Assembly: GCA_036897485.1 (NCBI GenBank)
Contig: JAYMTF010000023.1
Span: 1 to 64,000 of the forward strand
From: Pelargonium nanum
Lineage: Eukaryota > Streptophyta > Magnoliopsida > Geraniales > Geraniaceae
DNA: 64,000 nucleotides
Reading direction: 5' to 3'
Below the pieces are notes generated by a model that did no database searches, was not told where the DNA came from, and was given only the letters and a program-made list of their open reading frames with translations. Both the position numbers and the translations under genes were made by a program. The stretch's first letter is position 1. Each line of letters begins with the position of its first letter. Of the stretch, positions 46,772 through 57,454 are shown one piece after another.

Positions 46772-49700
46772 ATGCGACTATTTCCATCAAGATCCAGCTC
46801 GAGCTCGAGCTCGAGCTCTAGCATGGCGAAGGAACAAGAAAACGGAGTCAGCAATCGGGCTTTTATGTATCTTAATGTCTACGATCTCACGCCTATAAAT
46901 AACTACCTCTACTGGATTGGTCTCGGAATTTTTCACTCGGGTATTGAAGGTATATATTGGAAATGTTACTTTTATATTATCTTTTCACTTGTTGGATAAT
47001 GTTTATTTTATTTAGGATGATGGTAGATAAGGAAACAAATTATTGTTTATGCAAAACTTAAAATTATTCCATTTGAAATTTATACCTGAAATTGAAAACT
47101 ATCGTCGGTGGTTGATTTGTAGAATGTGATTCAATAAGTGATCAACTTGGTGTGTATTAATGATGATTAATCATAGTTTGAATATCTCTTACTGAATCAA
47201 AATTTGATTATGTTGTCCTGAAATAAACTGGCTCACATTGGTATGGGAAAAAGATTCTAGATAGAGAATTTTGTATGACCGACATCAATAGTTATAGGTT
47301 ATTAATTGCGTCAACTTGTGTGAATCGATGGATATTTTGGCCAACATTGAAGTACTGTTATTGTCCATAGGTTAATGTATTATTCTTATGAAGTGGAAAA
47401 GAGTAGTTATGAGGTTTGTGGACTTAATTGTTAGTGGCTGTAGAAAGACCTGTTTCTATGCTATGCATTGATACCTGTTAATCTGTTATGGTGTTCCGTC
47501 ACAGTTTTTGGGGTTGTGGATGAGTTTTAGCATAGATTCAGATTCAACATTTGTACCAAAAAATTAGGAAGGTTGATAGGAATATAGGACAAGATGGATT
47601 CTTGGGTTGCACAAATGCCACTCTACATGATGCCTACGATTTGGAATTGACATTTGAAAATCTCCCTAAACTTCTCCCTCTGTGAAAAGGAGAATGAAGA
47701 AAAGATACATCAGCTTCTTTTGTTTTTCTGGTGTAGATCTTGTAGTCCTATTAGTGATATCTCTTATTTTCCAAAGTAAAATTACTAAATGACTAATGAA
47801 TTTGGTGTCAAAGCTGGTTGTCCTGTTTGCACAAATCACAATATCACTTGTCACAATTTGGTTGAAAGATAACTGAAAGGGTAAAACATTAATGTCTTAC
47901 TGTCTTTGGTTTTCATGATGCGAAGTTATCCTATGTCAGTGCCATTGGGTGACTTCACTGAGTTCTGTTTGATCTCTTATTCCTATGAAGGAGGACAGAT
48001 TTGAATTAAAGTACTAATTGTAATTAGTTTAAATTATTATGCAATATGTTAGCATATGTATCTTTTTCTCCAGCTTTTCTGCTGTCATTTCTTGTCACTT
48101 AGTTACAATTGTGATTGATTTGGTGAACAGTGCATGGTTTAGAGTATGCGTTTGGAGCCCACGAGTACCCTACCAGTGGAGTGTTTGAGGTGGAACCAAG
48201 AAGTTGTCCTGGCTTCATATTCAGACGGTCGGTGCTGTTGGGCAGTGTCGATATGTCTCAATCAGAATTTCGATTGTTCATGGAACACATTTCTGGAAAG
48301 TATCACGGGGACACCTACCATCTGATTGCTAAGAACTGCAACCATTTTACTGATGAAGTTTCTATGCGCCTAACTGGAAAGCCTATTCCTGGTTGGGTAA
48401 ATCGTATGGCCCGATTAGGTGAGACAATAAAGTTCTTTTATGGTTGTTATACTGGAGAAGTTGTGTTGGAGTTGGGAAGTTAGCTTGTAGGCATGTTAAA
48501 ATGCATATTCGTGTTTCCTGATTATAGATGTGTCTTGACATTTTTTTGTATTGGGTCTGAAGCTTATTGGCAATATTCTTGCATTTATGTGTCAATAATC
48601 ATTAAACCAATATCACTTCTCAAATTTTTCGATATTGATGATGCACAAATAGTTGTTCCGGGGTATCTAATATTATTCAAGAAAAATAAAGGGTCTCATA
48701 GTAGGCCTTGTGAATATGCACCTTGGGCTCACTTGCAATTTGGTATCTTTTTATCTGATCAGTGTTAGTTGAAGTTTCAGGTTCTTTCTGTAATTGTTTA
48801 CTGCCAGAAAGCATTCAGATAACAGCAGTTAGACATCTTCCTGATCATCCAGCTTATTCTGGTAAGTTTATTGTCACAACCTTGTTTCGGATGCATGCTA
48901 TGACTTCTGATTCTTTGAATATTTCTCCTCCTTTAATAATATTGGTGCACTTAAAAAAAGATCGAAGAATAGGAGAAAAGAAAAGAGGATTGAGAACATG
49001 ATTCTTTTGATCTAATGCGAGAAGTAAGGGTTGTTTATCTCATGTTTTATTTGCCTATATCCTCTTTCTGGAAATGCTGAGGATGTCCCATTCTGTTTGA
49101 GAATTAAAGAATGAAATTTTTTAGAAAGTCGTTAAGAACTCTAATTGGAAGACCAAATTTGTGGCTAGTTGCCATTGGTTGGATGGTTTTTGTCTAATTA
49201 CTTATAGATGGGATGTTGTGATGTGTTGTAGGGATTAATTCTACTTGCCCAAAATATCATATTGGAACCACCCTATGATATAGGGCAGCTTGGTAATTAT
49301 CTGGTTGGTATGATAGGTGTTCACATGTGCCTAGAATTAGCCAAACAAAGCTATATCTTGTCAGTAAAAGAAAAAGGAAAAGAGTAAAGTTGGTAATGGT
49401 TATAATTTATAGTGCATGTGTGATGTAACTATAAGTCTATAATGGATATTAAGAATGTTCAAGGGCTTTTCTTACCTTTATGCTGCTACTGGTCAATCTA
49501 TCAAACAATGCTATTATTTGTAGTTGCATGACACAATCTGCCGATACTTTTGAGAAGAGAGATTACACCTACTTGCATGTTTATTTGCTTGCAAATTTGT
49601 GCATTCTTTTGTTGATCCGTATTATTATTTTTTTTTTTTTGCTAATGCAGATTATGACGGGTCGAATTCTGGTGCATCATCTCCACTAGTAGAGAGTGAA

Positions 49701-49796
49701 GAGGAGGAGCAAGATCATCACCTGCTGACCATACCAAATGGCGAAGTAGCCTTCCTGAAGGATAAACCAGTTAGGGTCGCAAGAGAGCTCCTATGA
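46772..49796 (+). CDS. PPPDE/DeSI-type thiol peptidase, 4 exons, 230 aa
   Basis: PPPDE-fold cysteine peptidase, the family of the deSUMOylating/deubiquitinating DeSI enzymes; for plant members the substrate is not established. Exons: 46772-46949, 48131-48418, 48781-48861, 49651-49796, frame-consistent. The fold begins at YLNVYDLTPINNYLY. The catalytic pair is visible: H55 in GIFHSGIE and C129 in LIAKNCNHFT. YPTSGVFEVEPRSCPGF and GKPIPGWVNRMARLG are family signatures. The acidic Ser/Glu-rich C-terminus (VESEEEEQDH) is shared with the AT5G47310 type. The N-terminus starts MRLFPSR followed by ten serines from an AGCTCG run. A second ATG at codon 18 (MAKEQENG) is the alternative start; the first is kept because Arabidopsis homologs also begin MRLFP. 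Confidence 0.92.
46796..46821. repeat. Self-complementary GAGCTC microsatellite inside the coding start
   Basis: CAGCTCGAGCTCGAGCTCGA and the bases after it form a run of AGCTCG units that is its own reverse complement and can fold as a hairpin. It encodes alternating AGC/TCG serines. Confidence 0.75.
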
Positions 49797-50452
49797 TATG
49801 TATATTTTTTTATATTTATTTTTCTCTCCCCAGTTATTTTTTGTGTCTGTCTGTATACGAGGGACCGAGGGTTGTGTGATTTGCTTGATTGCTTAGTGTT
49901 TGTGGATAACATGTCTACATTTTCTCTTACATTATAAAAGACAGCAAGGCTAGTTTGAGATGGTCTCATTTTTGTTGCTGGACAAATCTTTCTGGAATAT
50001 TGATTCAACCTCTATTATGTTTTTAAAACCAACTTGATATAGCACATGTTGCAAGTAAATAATAGAGTGGAGTATAGAATATTGAAGTTGCAATTCTGGC
50101 CACCAAATCGTGGAAAAGGATAGGCCTTAATTTTATGGTTATTTTGGTCTTCTAAATTGATAACTTGTCCCAAGCTACACTCTTGAATTGATCCTAGCTA
50201 CCCAACTCAAGTCTACTCTTAACTCTTAAGACTTTCAAGTTGCCTTTTCTCGCACGTTATGTGGAAAGTAAAATTAAAAGAACCCAATTGCCTCAGGCGG
50301 CTTCAGCTTTGCTTGTTCCTTGCTTCCTTCCAAGACTGCTTCTCTTTTTCTTTATTTTATTCAACTTTGAACTTTCTATATAACACAAACATTTATTTGT
50401 AGAGTCTTTATAGTTTAGGCATTGCTTGTGCCTTGTTGCTCTCTAAGTGGTG
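49797..50452. other. PPPDE 3' UTR and promoter of the WAK-like gene
   Basis: The first 250 bases are T-rich 3' UTR. Upstream of 50453, TCTATATAACAC at about 50376 is a possible TATA box, 72 bases before the ATG. Confidence 0.4.
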
Positions 50453-51664
50453 ATGGGTGCTCTTCTCCTTCTCACTCTCTTCTCTTCCATTTTTCTGGTA
50501 ACAGATGCTTCTGAATCTTTTTGTCCGGCAGTGAAGTGCGGTCATGGCGGATCGGAGATTATGTATCCTTTCCATGTTAAAGGCCTGCAGCGCTGTGGCC
50601 ACCCGGGTTTTGATCTTTCTTGCAAAGAAAACGCCACCATGATTCATTTCCCGGATTATGGCGAGTTGGTTGTGAAAACGATCTCTTATGATACCAGAAA
50701 AATTGATCTTCTTGAACCGAAGAGCTGTGTCCATGGCGTCTTTCTTAACCTCGACCTGTCCCTTACGCCATTTCGTTATTACTATGTTGTCAAGAACTAC
50801 ACATACCTCAACTGTTCGGCTAAGCTGTCTCCGTCTTCTTTCAATGAGGTCTCTTGCTTGAGTGGCTCGCGTCACCATGTCTACACTGTGGAGTCTTCTG
50901 TACCTGTGCCTGATTCTTGCAGGCCGGTGAAGACAGTTGCGATTCCATTTTCGTTTAGCCCTTACCTTTCTGATAATAGTTTTGGCCTTGGTTTGACTTG
51001 GGACGTGCCTGGATGTGGAGAGACTAACGAAACAAGGCAACAACCGGGTTCTGATAAAGGTAACTCTAAAGTCTGAAGTCTCAAGTCGCTTATCGGAAAA
51101 AAAAAGTCTCAAGTCTCAAGTCTCAAGTCTCATCCCTTATCGTTTTTCGGTTTTTCGGGTAACATTGTCTCATCAATTCCCTATCTTGTGTTCTATAAAC
51201 ATGATTTAGTGTCTGATAAAACCAGAACATCACATGTAAAAAGGAACCATTTTCTTTGATGGTTGGTAAGCAGTAACCATTTTCTTTGTCCTGTAGCCTT
51301 CTCTTGCTTGGTCATGAAGATGCCAAATTGTTTTATTTATTTATTGCTGATTAACAATTATCAAGTATAATCAATGTTATCTTAATCTTCAACCCTTTCC
51401 TGTGCAGGTTTCCAAACTAAGTGGGTAGCTACAGGTGAGACCTTAACTCAAATCTTGTTAGTTGATCTATGTATGTAACATGACTCACTTTTACTGATAA
51501 GTGTTGTTGGTTTTTGTTTTTATGCAGTTCTTGGCATCAGTATCTTTATTCTTGCAGTGGCATTCGTGCTACGCATTAAGATACAGCGACCAAAGAAACT
51601 GGATGGGCAGATGGGAAAGGAGAATCAGCTCGAGGGAGAGAAGTTATTAGGGGAGCGTGTATAG
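50453..51664 (+). CDS. GUB_WAK-type cell-wall-binding membrane protein lacking kinase/RING, 3 exons, 256 aa
   Basis: Signal peptide (1-21, MGALLLLTLFSSIFLV), then a galacturonan-binding GUB_WAK domain with the usual spacing: CPAVKCGHGG, YPFHVKG, RCGHPGFDLSC, KSCVHGVFLNLDLSLTPF, NYTYLNCS, VSCLSGSRHHVY and GLGLTWDVPGCG. Exons: 50453-51059, 51408-51434 (27 bases), 51528-51664. Exon 3 encodes one membrane segment (VLGISIFILAVAFVL, about 212-226) and a 30-residue basic tail that stops at 51662. Related ectodomains head LRK10-type kinases and ATL20-22 RING proteins, but neither domain is present here or downstream. It could be a co-receptor or decoy at the wall, or the remnant of a longer gene; intact splice sites argue for a real short gene. 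The start is the first true ATG. The antisense open frame over exon 1 is a shadow. Confidence 0.75.
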
Positions 51665-52300
51665 AACCGAGATACTACCAGTGCTGTCAAAGAGGCGAGG
51701 AACGAAGAATGATATCAGAATAGTGAAAGTTTTCTGGAATTGATGAAGCTAAGAGTGTTGCTGTTTTTTGTTTTGCTAACTATACACAGATCAAGTTTAT
51801 GGTTTTGCTTTGTTTAGCTCTTTAATCAAAATTTTGGTCAAGGATTTTTGGAGAAGATGTAAGGGTTGTAAAATTTACAGACTTCACAAGTAACCATGGC
51901 TAAATTTAACCACACTATACATATATATAGCAACCTTTTTTTCCTTTTTTTCCTTACCTTGTGCTTGGTGATTTCATTATTCTGTTTTGCAAAAGTGCCA
52001 TTGTTGTGCATGAAATAAGCAAAACTAGTGCTATTTGTGGCAAAGGACATGACTGAACAGATATGTAGCTACACTTTGGTGGCAACAGACACTAATGAAA
52101 ATACATCATAGAAACCAGAACAAGTCCTAAAACAATACAAACTTCATTGAAAATTTGTGGAGAATACAAGATATCAGCTAAATAATCAGAGTTAACATAT
52201 CAGTATCAAACACACCTCTTAGGCTAGGATTATACTACAAATGCACCCATAACCATCAGAAAAAACACAACTATCCAAATTATTTGTAATCATGAATCAG
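51665..52300. other. Convergent 3' ends
   Basis: Region between the ends of the plus-strand WAK-like gene and the minus-strand DUF594 gene. Only 3' UTR-like sequence and short AT-driven frames are seen. Confidence 0.4.
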
Positions 52301-54727
52301 CTACTTACCCACAATGAGTTTTGCTCTTGCATGACCCTCATTGATCTGGAACTGCTCTCCAAGGCCAAGATGAGCCATGAGCAACCAAACAAAACTGAGT
52401 AACTCTCCACCTTTGCTGACTTGTTGGGCATGAGTGTTTGGCCTGCAATGACTAGCAGCATATGCCAACAATTCCACCCACACCTTGCTCATTACTTTCC
52501 ATTTATCCTCTTTCATGTTTTTAAGCAATTTTGCCAGCATACTCGCATCGAACAACACGGACTTGCTTCTATCACCCTTCACATAAATAGGCTTAACATC
52601 TGTATTCACATCCAGGATGTTCGCGCAGGCATCCCCTTCGTCTTTTTTTACTATACCCCTTCTGTCAAAGAACTTCTTGGCCTCGGCACATGTATCCCGA
52701 AACCTGATTTGTCCAATCCCGGCCACAGCCGACATCATAGTAGGTTGCATAACCAAGAGATACAGCATGTACTCAGAGATGACCTTGCAGAAGTACATGT
52801 ACTCGACGCTGCTGTGCTCGCGCTTCTTACCCGCAAGAATATCCTCTGATGAGGCTGTAATCGGGTTAGAAGCAACCATTTCCTCATCATAGCAAAGCTC
52901 GGTAGCAACATGCCACAACAGGAGGCTCTCGTCATAATCAACATCTTCAACATAAGGCATTAACTGGCTGATTATGTTGGTGTGTTTGCTGTCCTCAGTC
53001 TCGCTGTCCCGAATAGCCCATTCGCCTCTAGCCGCGCATATCTTCTTGGAAGTCTCGGGATCATCCGACAGCAACGACTTCTCCCTCAGCTCGTTGAAGA
53101 TGAAGTTCCACAGCTCCTTCGTTAATGGCACATGGAACTTGTATATCATCTCATCTAGCAAATCCTTAACCCCCAAAAAATCAATCACCATCTCAACAAA
53201 TGCATCAAGAAAATAGAGAAACTCATCAATGAAACGCTTCATATGAGGAATGCATTTGAGTAGGTTGATGATCAAGTCCCAAATCCAACCAAAAAATGAG
53301 ATGATACTATTCAAACAGAAACAAATTCCCATATAAATTTGTTCCAAAATCAGAAACGGAAGGTCGATGATGAAGCAACCAGTGAAGCCATTGTTTCTGA
53401 AGATGCTCGGAGTCTTTTTCCTGATGCAATACGCCACCAAATTGTGGCCGGAGACAGACTCCGACCACCGGCGAAACAGAGTCGGCGTGGCCAGGACATG
53501 GTACTCTTTGTATTTCGGGTGGCCACACACTTTCTTCTCCGGGACAGTCCATCTAGGTTTTTTCAGATCCAGGTACCTCTCGAGGAGATGGTGGCGAAGG
53601 GCCCACCGGCCGGGTTTATCGTCGTCCTCGTACTCCTTCAGACCGGAGGCCGACCGGTCGGAGAAGATGAGCATGAACAGAGCAATGAAGTCGAGAGCTA
53701 TGGCGCCGAGAAGCAGAGTGTAGGTGATTCCGATATCGAATTTGTGAAACCCTTTCTTGCTGGTCTTGTAATGGAACAGCGAGAGCGACGTGACGACGAG
53801 AACGGAGGCGAGGAATCGGAAAAAGTAGCCGTAGCCGTTGTGGACGACGACGGCTTTGGTGTAGAGGACTTCGTAGAAGGAATTGAGCTCGACCTCGATG
53901 ATCTCGTAGGCGTCATTGGAGGTTCTCTTCAGGAAAAACTCTCGGCTCTCGTTTCGCTCCCGGAAGCTGAAAATTAGGTCGACGATGAGACCTTTAAAGG
54001 TCTTGAACAATCGAAAAGCTTCCTGAACAATCCTCACATTGGTCCCAAGCGACTCCTGTTGCGGCAACGGCTTGCTTGCGAGCTTGGTTTCAGGCTCTGC
54101 GATCATGATGATTTTGGTCGGGAGCTTGGCCTCCATTTTCGACGAGTACTCCTCCATGAGCTTCGCGTAATTCGGACCCGGGTCGGGCGCTTTCATCATC
54201 GATTCACGGAAACTGCTCAAACTGGCGAGGTAGAGAGCTCGGGTGCGCTCGGAGTATTTTATGATTCCGGCGAGGATCATTAGGATCGCCGGGACCCAGA
54301 GGCGGTTGCCGGGGACGGTTTGGATGAAGACGTAGATGGCGGCGAGGACCTGGAAGAAGAGGCCGAAGAGGTGGCGGAGCCAGAGCTCGTTGTCTTCGAG
54401 AGCGAAGGCGGTGATGGTGTCGGGGCCGCCGAGGTGGAGGAGGAGGAAGGGGGCCCAGAAGGCGAGGAGCTCCTCGTTGTTGACGGCGCCGCCGGACTTG
54501 CAGTCCTGGTTGTCGCTGTTGGAGATGAGGCCGACGGCGAAGTTGGCGGCCCAGTCGGCGAGCAAATAGGCGGACCAGTTGGAGAGAATGACCCATTTGC
54601 TGGCGGTTCGTTTCCGGAAGGGAGAGAAGAGAATGAGGAAGGTTTGGAGCCAGAGGCTGAGGAGCATGAAACCTCTCAGGTTCCATTGATCCCACAGCGC
54701 CTTCACGTAGGGAGGGATTGGGTTCAT
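52301..54727 (-). CDS. DUF4220/DUF594 membrane protein, single exon, 808 aa
   Basis: Large plant-specific membrane protein of unknown biochemical function. The N-terminus MNPIPPYVKALWDQWNLR starts the DUF4220 domain, with hydrophobic segments FMLLSLWLQTFLILF, ANFAVGLI, FWAPFLLLHLGGPD, LWVPAILMILAGIIKY and a further pair around residues 330-385. The middle is hydrophilic. The C-terminal DUF594 includes LCYDEE and ends GGELLSFVWLLMAHLGLGEQF. The ORF could start 31 codons earlier at 54820 (MTSNSQKTSS), but the family starts at MNPIPP, so 54727 is preferred. No intron, as is usual. The GC-rich 5' half of the gene gives long antisense frames, which I disregard. Family members often occur in tandem clusters, but only this one is in the window. 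A MITE lies about 130 bases upstream of the start. Confidence 0.88.
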   Translation of the reverse strand: MNPIPPYVKALWDQWNLRGFMLLSLWLQTFLILFSPFRKRTASKWVILSNWSAYLLADWAANFAVGLISNSDNQDCKSGGAVNNEELLAFWAPFLLLHLGGPDTITAFALEDNELWLRHLFGLFFQVLAAIYVFIQTVPGNRLWVPAILMILAGIIKYSERTRALYLASLSSFRESMMKAPDPGPNYAKLMEEYSSKMEAKLPTKIIMIAEPETKLASKPLPQQESLGTNVRIVQEAFRLFKTFKGLIVDLIFSFRERNESREFFLKRTSNDAYEIIEVELNSFYEVLYTKAVVVHNGYGYFFRFLASVLVVTSLSLFHYKTSKKGFHKFDIGITYTLLLGAIALDFIALFMLIFSDRSASGLKEYEDDDKPGRWALRHHLLERYLDLKKPRWTVPEKKVCGHPKYKEYHVLATPTLFRRWSESVSGHNLVAYCIRKKTPSIFRNNGFTGCFIIDLPFLILEQIYMGICFCLNSIISFFGWIWDLIINLLKCIPHMKRFIDEFLYFLDAFVEMVIDFLGVKDLLDEMIYKFHVPLTKELWNFIFNELREKSLLSDDPETSKKICAARGEWAIRDSETEDSKHTNIISQLMPYVEDVDYDESLLLWHVATELCYDEEMVASNPITASSEDILAGKKREHSSVEYMYFCKVISEYMLYLLVMQPTMMSAVAGIGQIRFRDTCAEAKKFFDRRGIVKKDEGDACANILDVNTDVKPIYVKGDRSKSVLFDASMLAKLLKNMKEDKWKVMSKVWVELLAYAASHCRPNTHAQQVSKGGELLSFVWLLMAHLGLGEQFQINEGHARAKLIVGK

Positions 54728-54854
54728 TGCTCTCCGATCTCTGTTTTCAGTTTTGCCAGTGACACCATAGACTGAGGATTTTAAGCTCTGGCTCGAAGTC
54801 TTTTGTGAATTTGAAGTCAACCTTTTGTAATAGTGAAGTCAAGTTATTTACTAC

Positions 54855-55066
54855 AGAGGAAGGGGAGCCTAAACCAATTAATTTTTGGCTTAGGCTAAGC
54901 CATTAATAAGGTGGTGACATCTCATCAAAATTTTCGGATCTTGGCGGGTCGCTCCGCTTCCACCAATTCACTTGGGTGGGTATGGATTAATTTTAATAAG
55001 CTGTCATCATCTCATTGGTTTGGCTTAGCCTAAGCTAAAAATACTTGGTTTAGATTCATTTTCCTC
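54855..55066. mobile_element. MULE-type MITE, 212 bp with 9-bp target duplication (copy 3)
   Basis: Perfect 9-bp duplication ATTTACTAC at 54846-54854 and 55067-55075. Long terminal inverted repeats: left AGAGGAAGGGGAGCCTAAAC and right GGTTTAGATTCATTTTCCTC, continuing inward as TTGGCTTAGGCTAAGCCA and TGGCTTAGCCTAAGCTAA. Same family as 8436 and 22733. It lies in the likely 5' UTR or core promoter of the minus-strand DUF594 gene. Confidence 0.88.
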
Positions 55067-55075
55067 ATTTACTAC

Positions 55076-57454
55076 CGATCTCTATCAATCATTTATGCTC
55101 AATAAATGCTGCTTTTGGAAGTGGGAATGCTGATTGGTTATGAAGATTGAAAGATAAAAAGAGAAAAGAAAATGAATGAGCTGGAATTTTTGCTTTTGTT
55201 TATTTTGTGACTTTAATAAGATACTTTTCCCCATTTGTTGGCAAGAAATAAAACAGAGACATGTTCTTTTTTTTAGTGCATAGTTTATCTTTTGTGAATA
55301 ATACTAGACAAAACTCATGAAACACGATCTGTTTGTATTATAATCATGCTGGTTCATAATTATGGTAGTATCCATTTAGTTTAAAATTAGTCCCCAATTT
55401 TGTTTTATTACAATTTAATTCTTTTAATGTCAAGTTTGTTCCAAACCCCCAGAGTGAAACTTGCATTTATTTCATGTGACATATGTAAAATGAGATTGGA
55501 GACCCCCATAATGAGACATATAATGTCTTTCACCTATTTTTGTAGGTTGGTTGAGGTGTTTTTTCCAAATTTAACTACATGTTCCAGTTGTATGCATGGT
55601 GCTTGCATATATAGTATAGGGATTGGTCTTAGGTTATGTGAATGTGGAGCTAATACTAATAGGAATATGTTGGGGATAGGGGCTCATGGATCTTTTGTAC
55701 CACCCCATACATGTCTGTGTCTCTATCCTATATATCAGAGGTAGGGTGTGTTCCTTGAATGCCTGTGTTTCTGTCTCTTACCCTTGGTAGTTGATAGTTG
55801 AGCTTTGATTGCTAATTTGTGGGAATCATTAATGCCATATATAAACTAGATTATCCTTCATAATATTTTTCTTTTCATGCCATACCCAAACTTAAAATAT
55901 TATATTTGTAATAAGATTGTTCATTTTTAGTCCAACCTGTGACTCGGGCAGACATTACTCACCCGACTGGGACCGATTGGGTTTGGTTCGTTCCGGATTT
56001 AATTTGGGTTTTTATTTTATTTTAATATAAATAATGATTTTAATTTTGTTATAATTTTAATTTTTTTTTTGTGTTGTGTGCTGACATAAGCTGCTTACGT
56101 ATGCCTATATACATAAACGGGTGTCACTGGCCATTCAAAATATGAACTGAAGCTTTCACACATTGTATTAACTTTCTTCAATCTCTTTTCCCTCCTTATT
56201 TAATGTCTTAATTGGTTTACTAATATTATACTTGAGTCTTTTTCCTTCTTATCTGGCCTTTTTACTTTAAAATTTTGCCTAGCCAGGTTTTAATAAAAAA
56301 ATTAAAGTAATGAGACTTGATTAAGGTCTTCATACAAATAAATAATTAAATATTTGTTTTGAATCGGAATATTAGTAAACAAATTTACCTGCCGTCTCAT
56401 TTCTTTATATAATAGTATTTGTTTCTTAATTGTGCTTGTCTACTACCCCACTTGCTTGCTTGCTAGCATGTTGTGTTTTGAAAAGTGATCATTTTGCTGG
56501 ATTGGTGTTGCTATTTAATTTATCTTCAATGCATGCTTCTAATGCATAATTTATGGATTTTTTTAAATCCAACACTATAAAATATATCAAGTTGAAGATT
56601 CCAAGCGAAGTGGCCAGGCTAGCCATGTAAGTTCAATCTAATTAACAAAATAAACTTCTGTTTTATATTACTAAATGGTTCTTAAACTATTCCTTTTTTA
56701 AAAAAATCAATCCTTAAACCTAAATAGCTCTTAAACATAGTTCATTAAATCAAGACGACGTGACCTATCATTTGAAAAAAGTACAATAATATTTTTTTCT
56801 TATAAATAAATAACATTCCCATTTCGCCTCTTTTTACTTTTCAAATTTATAAAGAAAAATGTCATGATTTTCATAGTACCAACAACTTGCTCCGTCGCCC
56901 CTCCATATTCAACAACCTTACGACGGCGACAACAACCACAGGATGGTTGGCCTCCAACAGATAAAACGCTAGCTAGATTTTGGTCGCCGATTCCACCTAT
57001 TCTCTATCCCACATATTGTGGACGATCCCGCGCATTATGTTGGAACAAAGTAAACTACAAAAACTAATTTGGAACAATATAAGCATGAAACCATGATTGT
57101 TAATAATTTTCCATATTGTTCTAATTTTCAAAATGTCTTTAAAATTTTGTGTTTGGTCTATAAAAACGTTGGGCCACTCTTGTTGTGAGTGGTGTGTGTG
57201 ACCCAACAGAAAAATGGAAAAAAAGAAAACAAGAAAACAAGTGTACTTTGTTCCACAAGATTTGGGCCCAATGCCAAAATGGGCAACACAGTTAACGCAA
57301 TCACAATATTCATAATGAGAGCTCTCTTATGTTTGTTAAAGCCTCTCTCCTCTTCTTCCACAAGAAAACAAGTGTACTTGTCTACTACAATAACAACATA
57401 GGACTTCAATATCATGAACCAAAATCTACCAAATTAACAAGATCATATTTTTAG
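55076..57454. other. AT-rich spacer and 3' end of the MATH gene
   Basis: AT-rich with no gene recognised. A GC-richer patch at 55930-56000 (CACCCGACTGGGACCGATTG) may be a transposon scrap. The 17-base phrase GAAAACAAGTGTACTT occurs at about 57233 and 57363 as a direct repeat. Frames at 57158-57415 have no family match. Confidence 0.35.

Noticed and set aside
50408-51112. 234-codon minus-strand frame over exon 1 of the WAK-like gene
   Set aside because: Antisense shadow; the plus strand has a signal peptide, conserved cysteines and valid splice sites.
53339-53977. 212-codon plus-strand frame inside the DUF594 gene
   Set aside because: Antisense shadow of a family-supported 808-residue protein.
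57158-57415. Overlapping frames of 70-85 codons on both strands after the MATH gene
   Set aside because: No domain on either strand; likely 3' UTR of the MATH gene.
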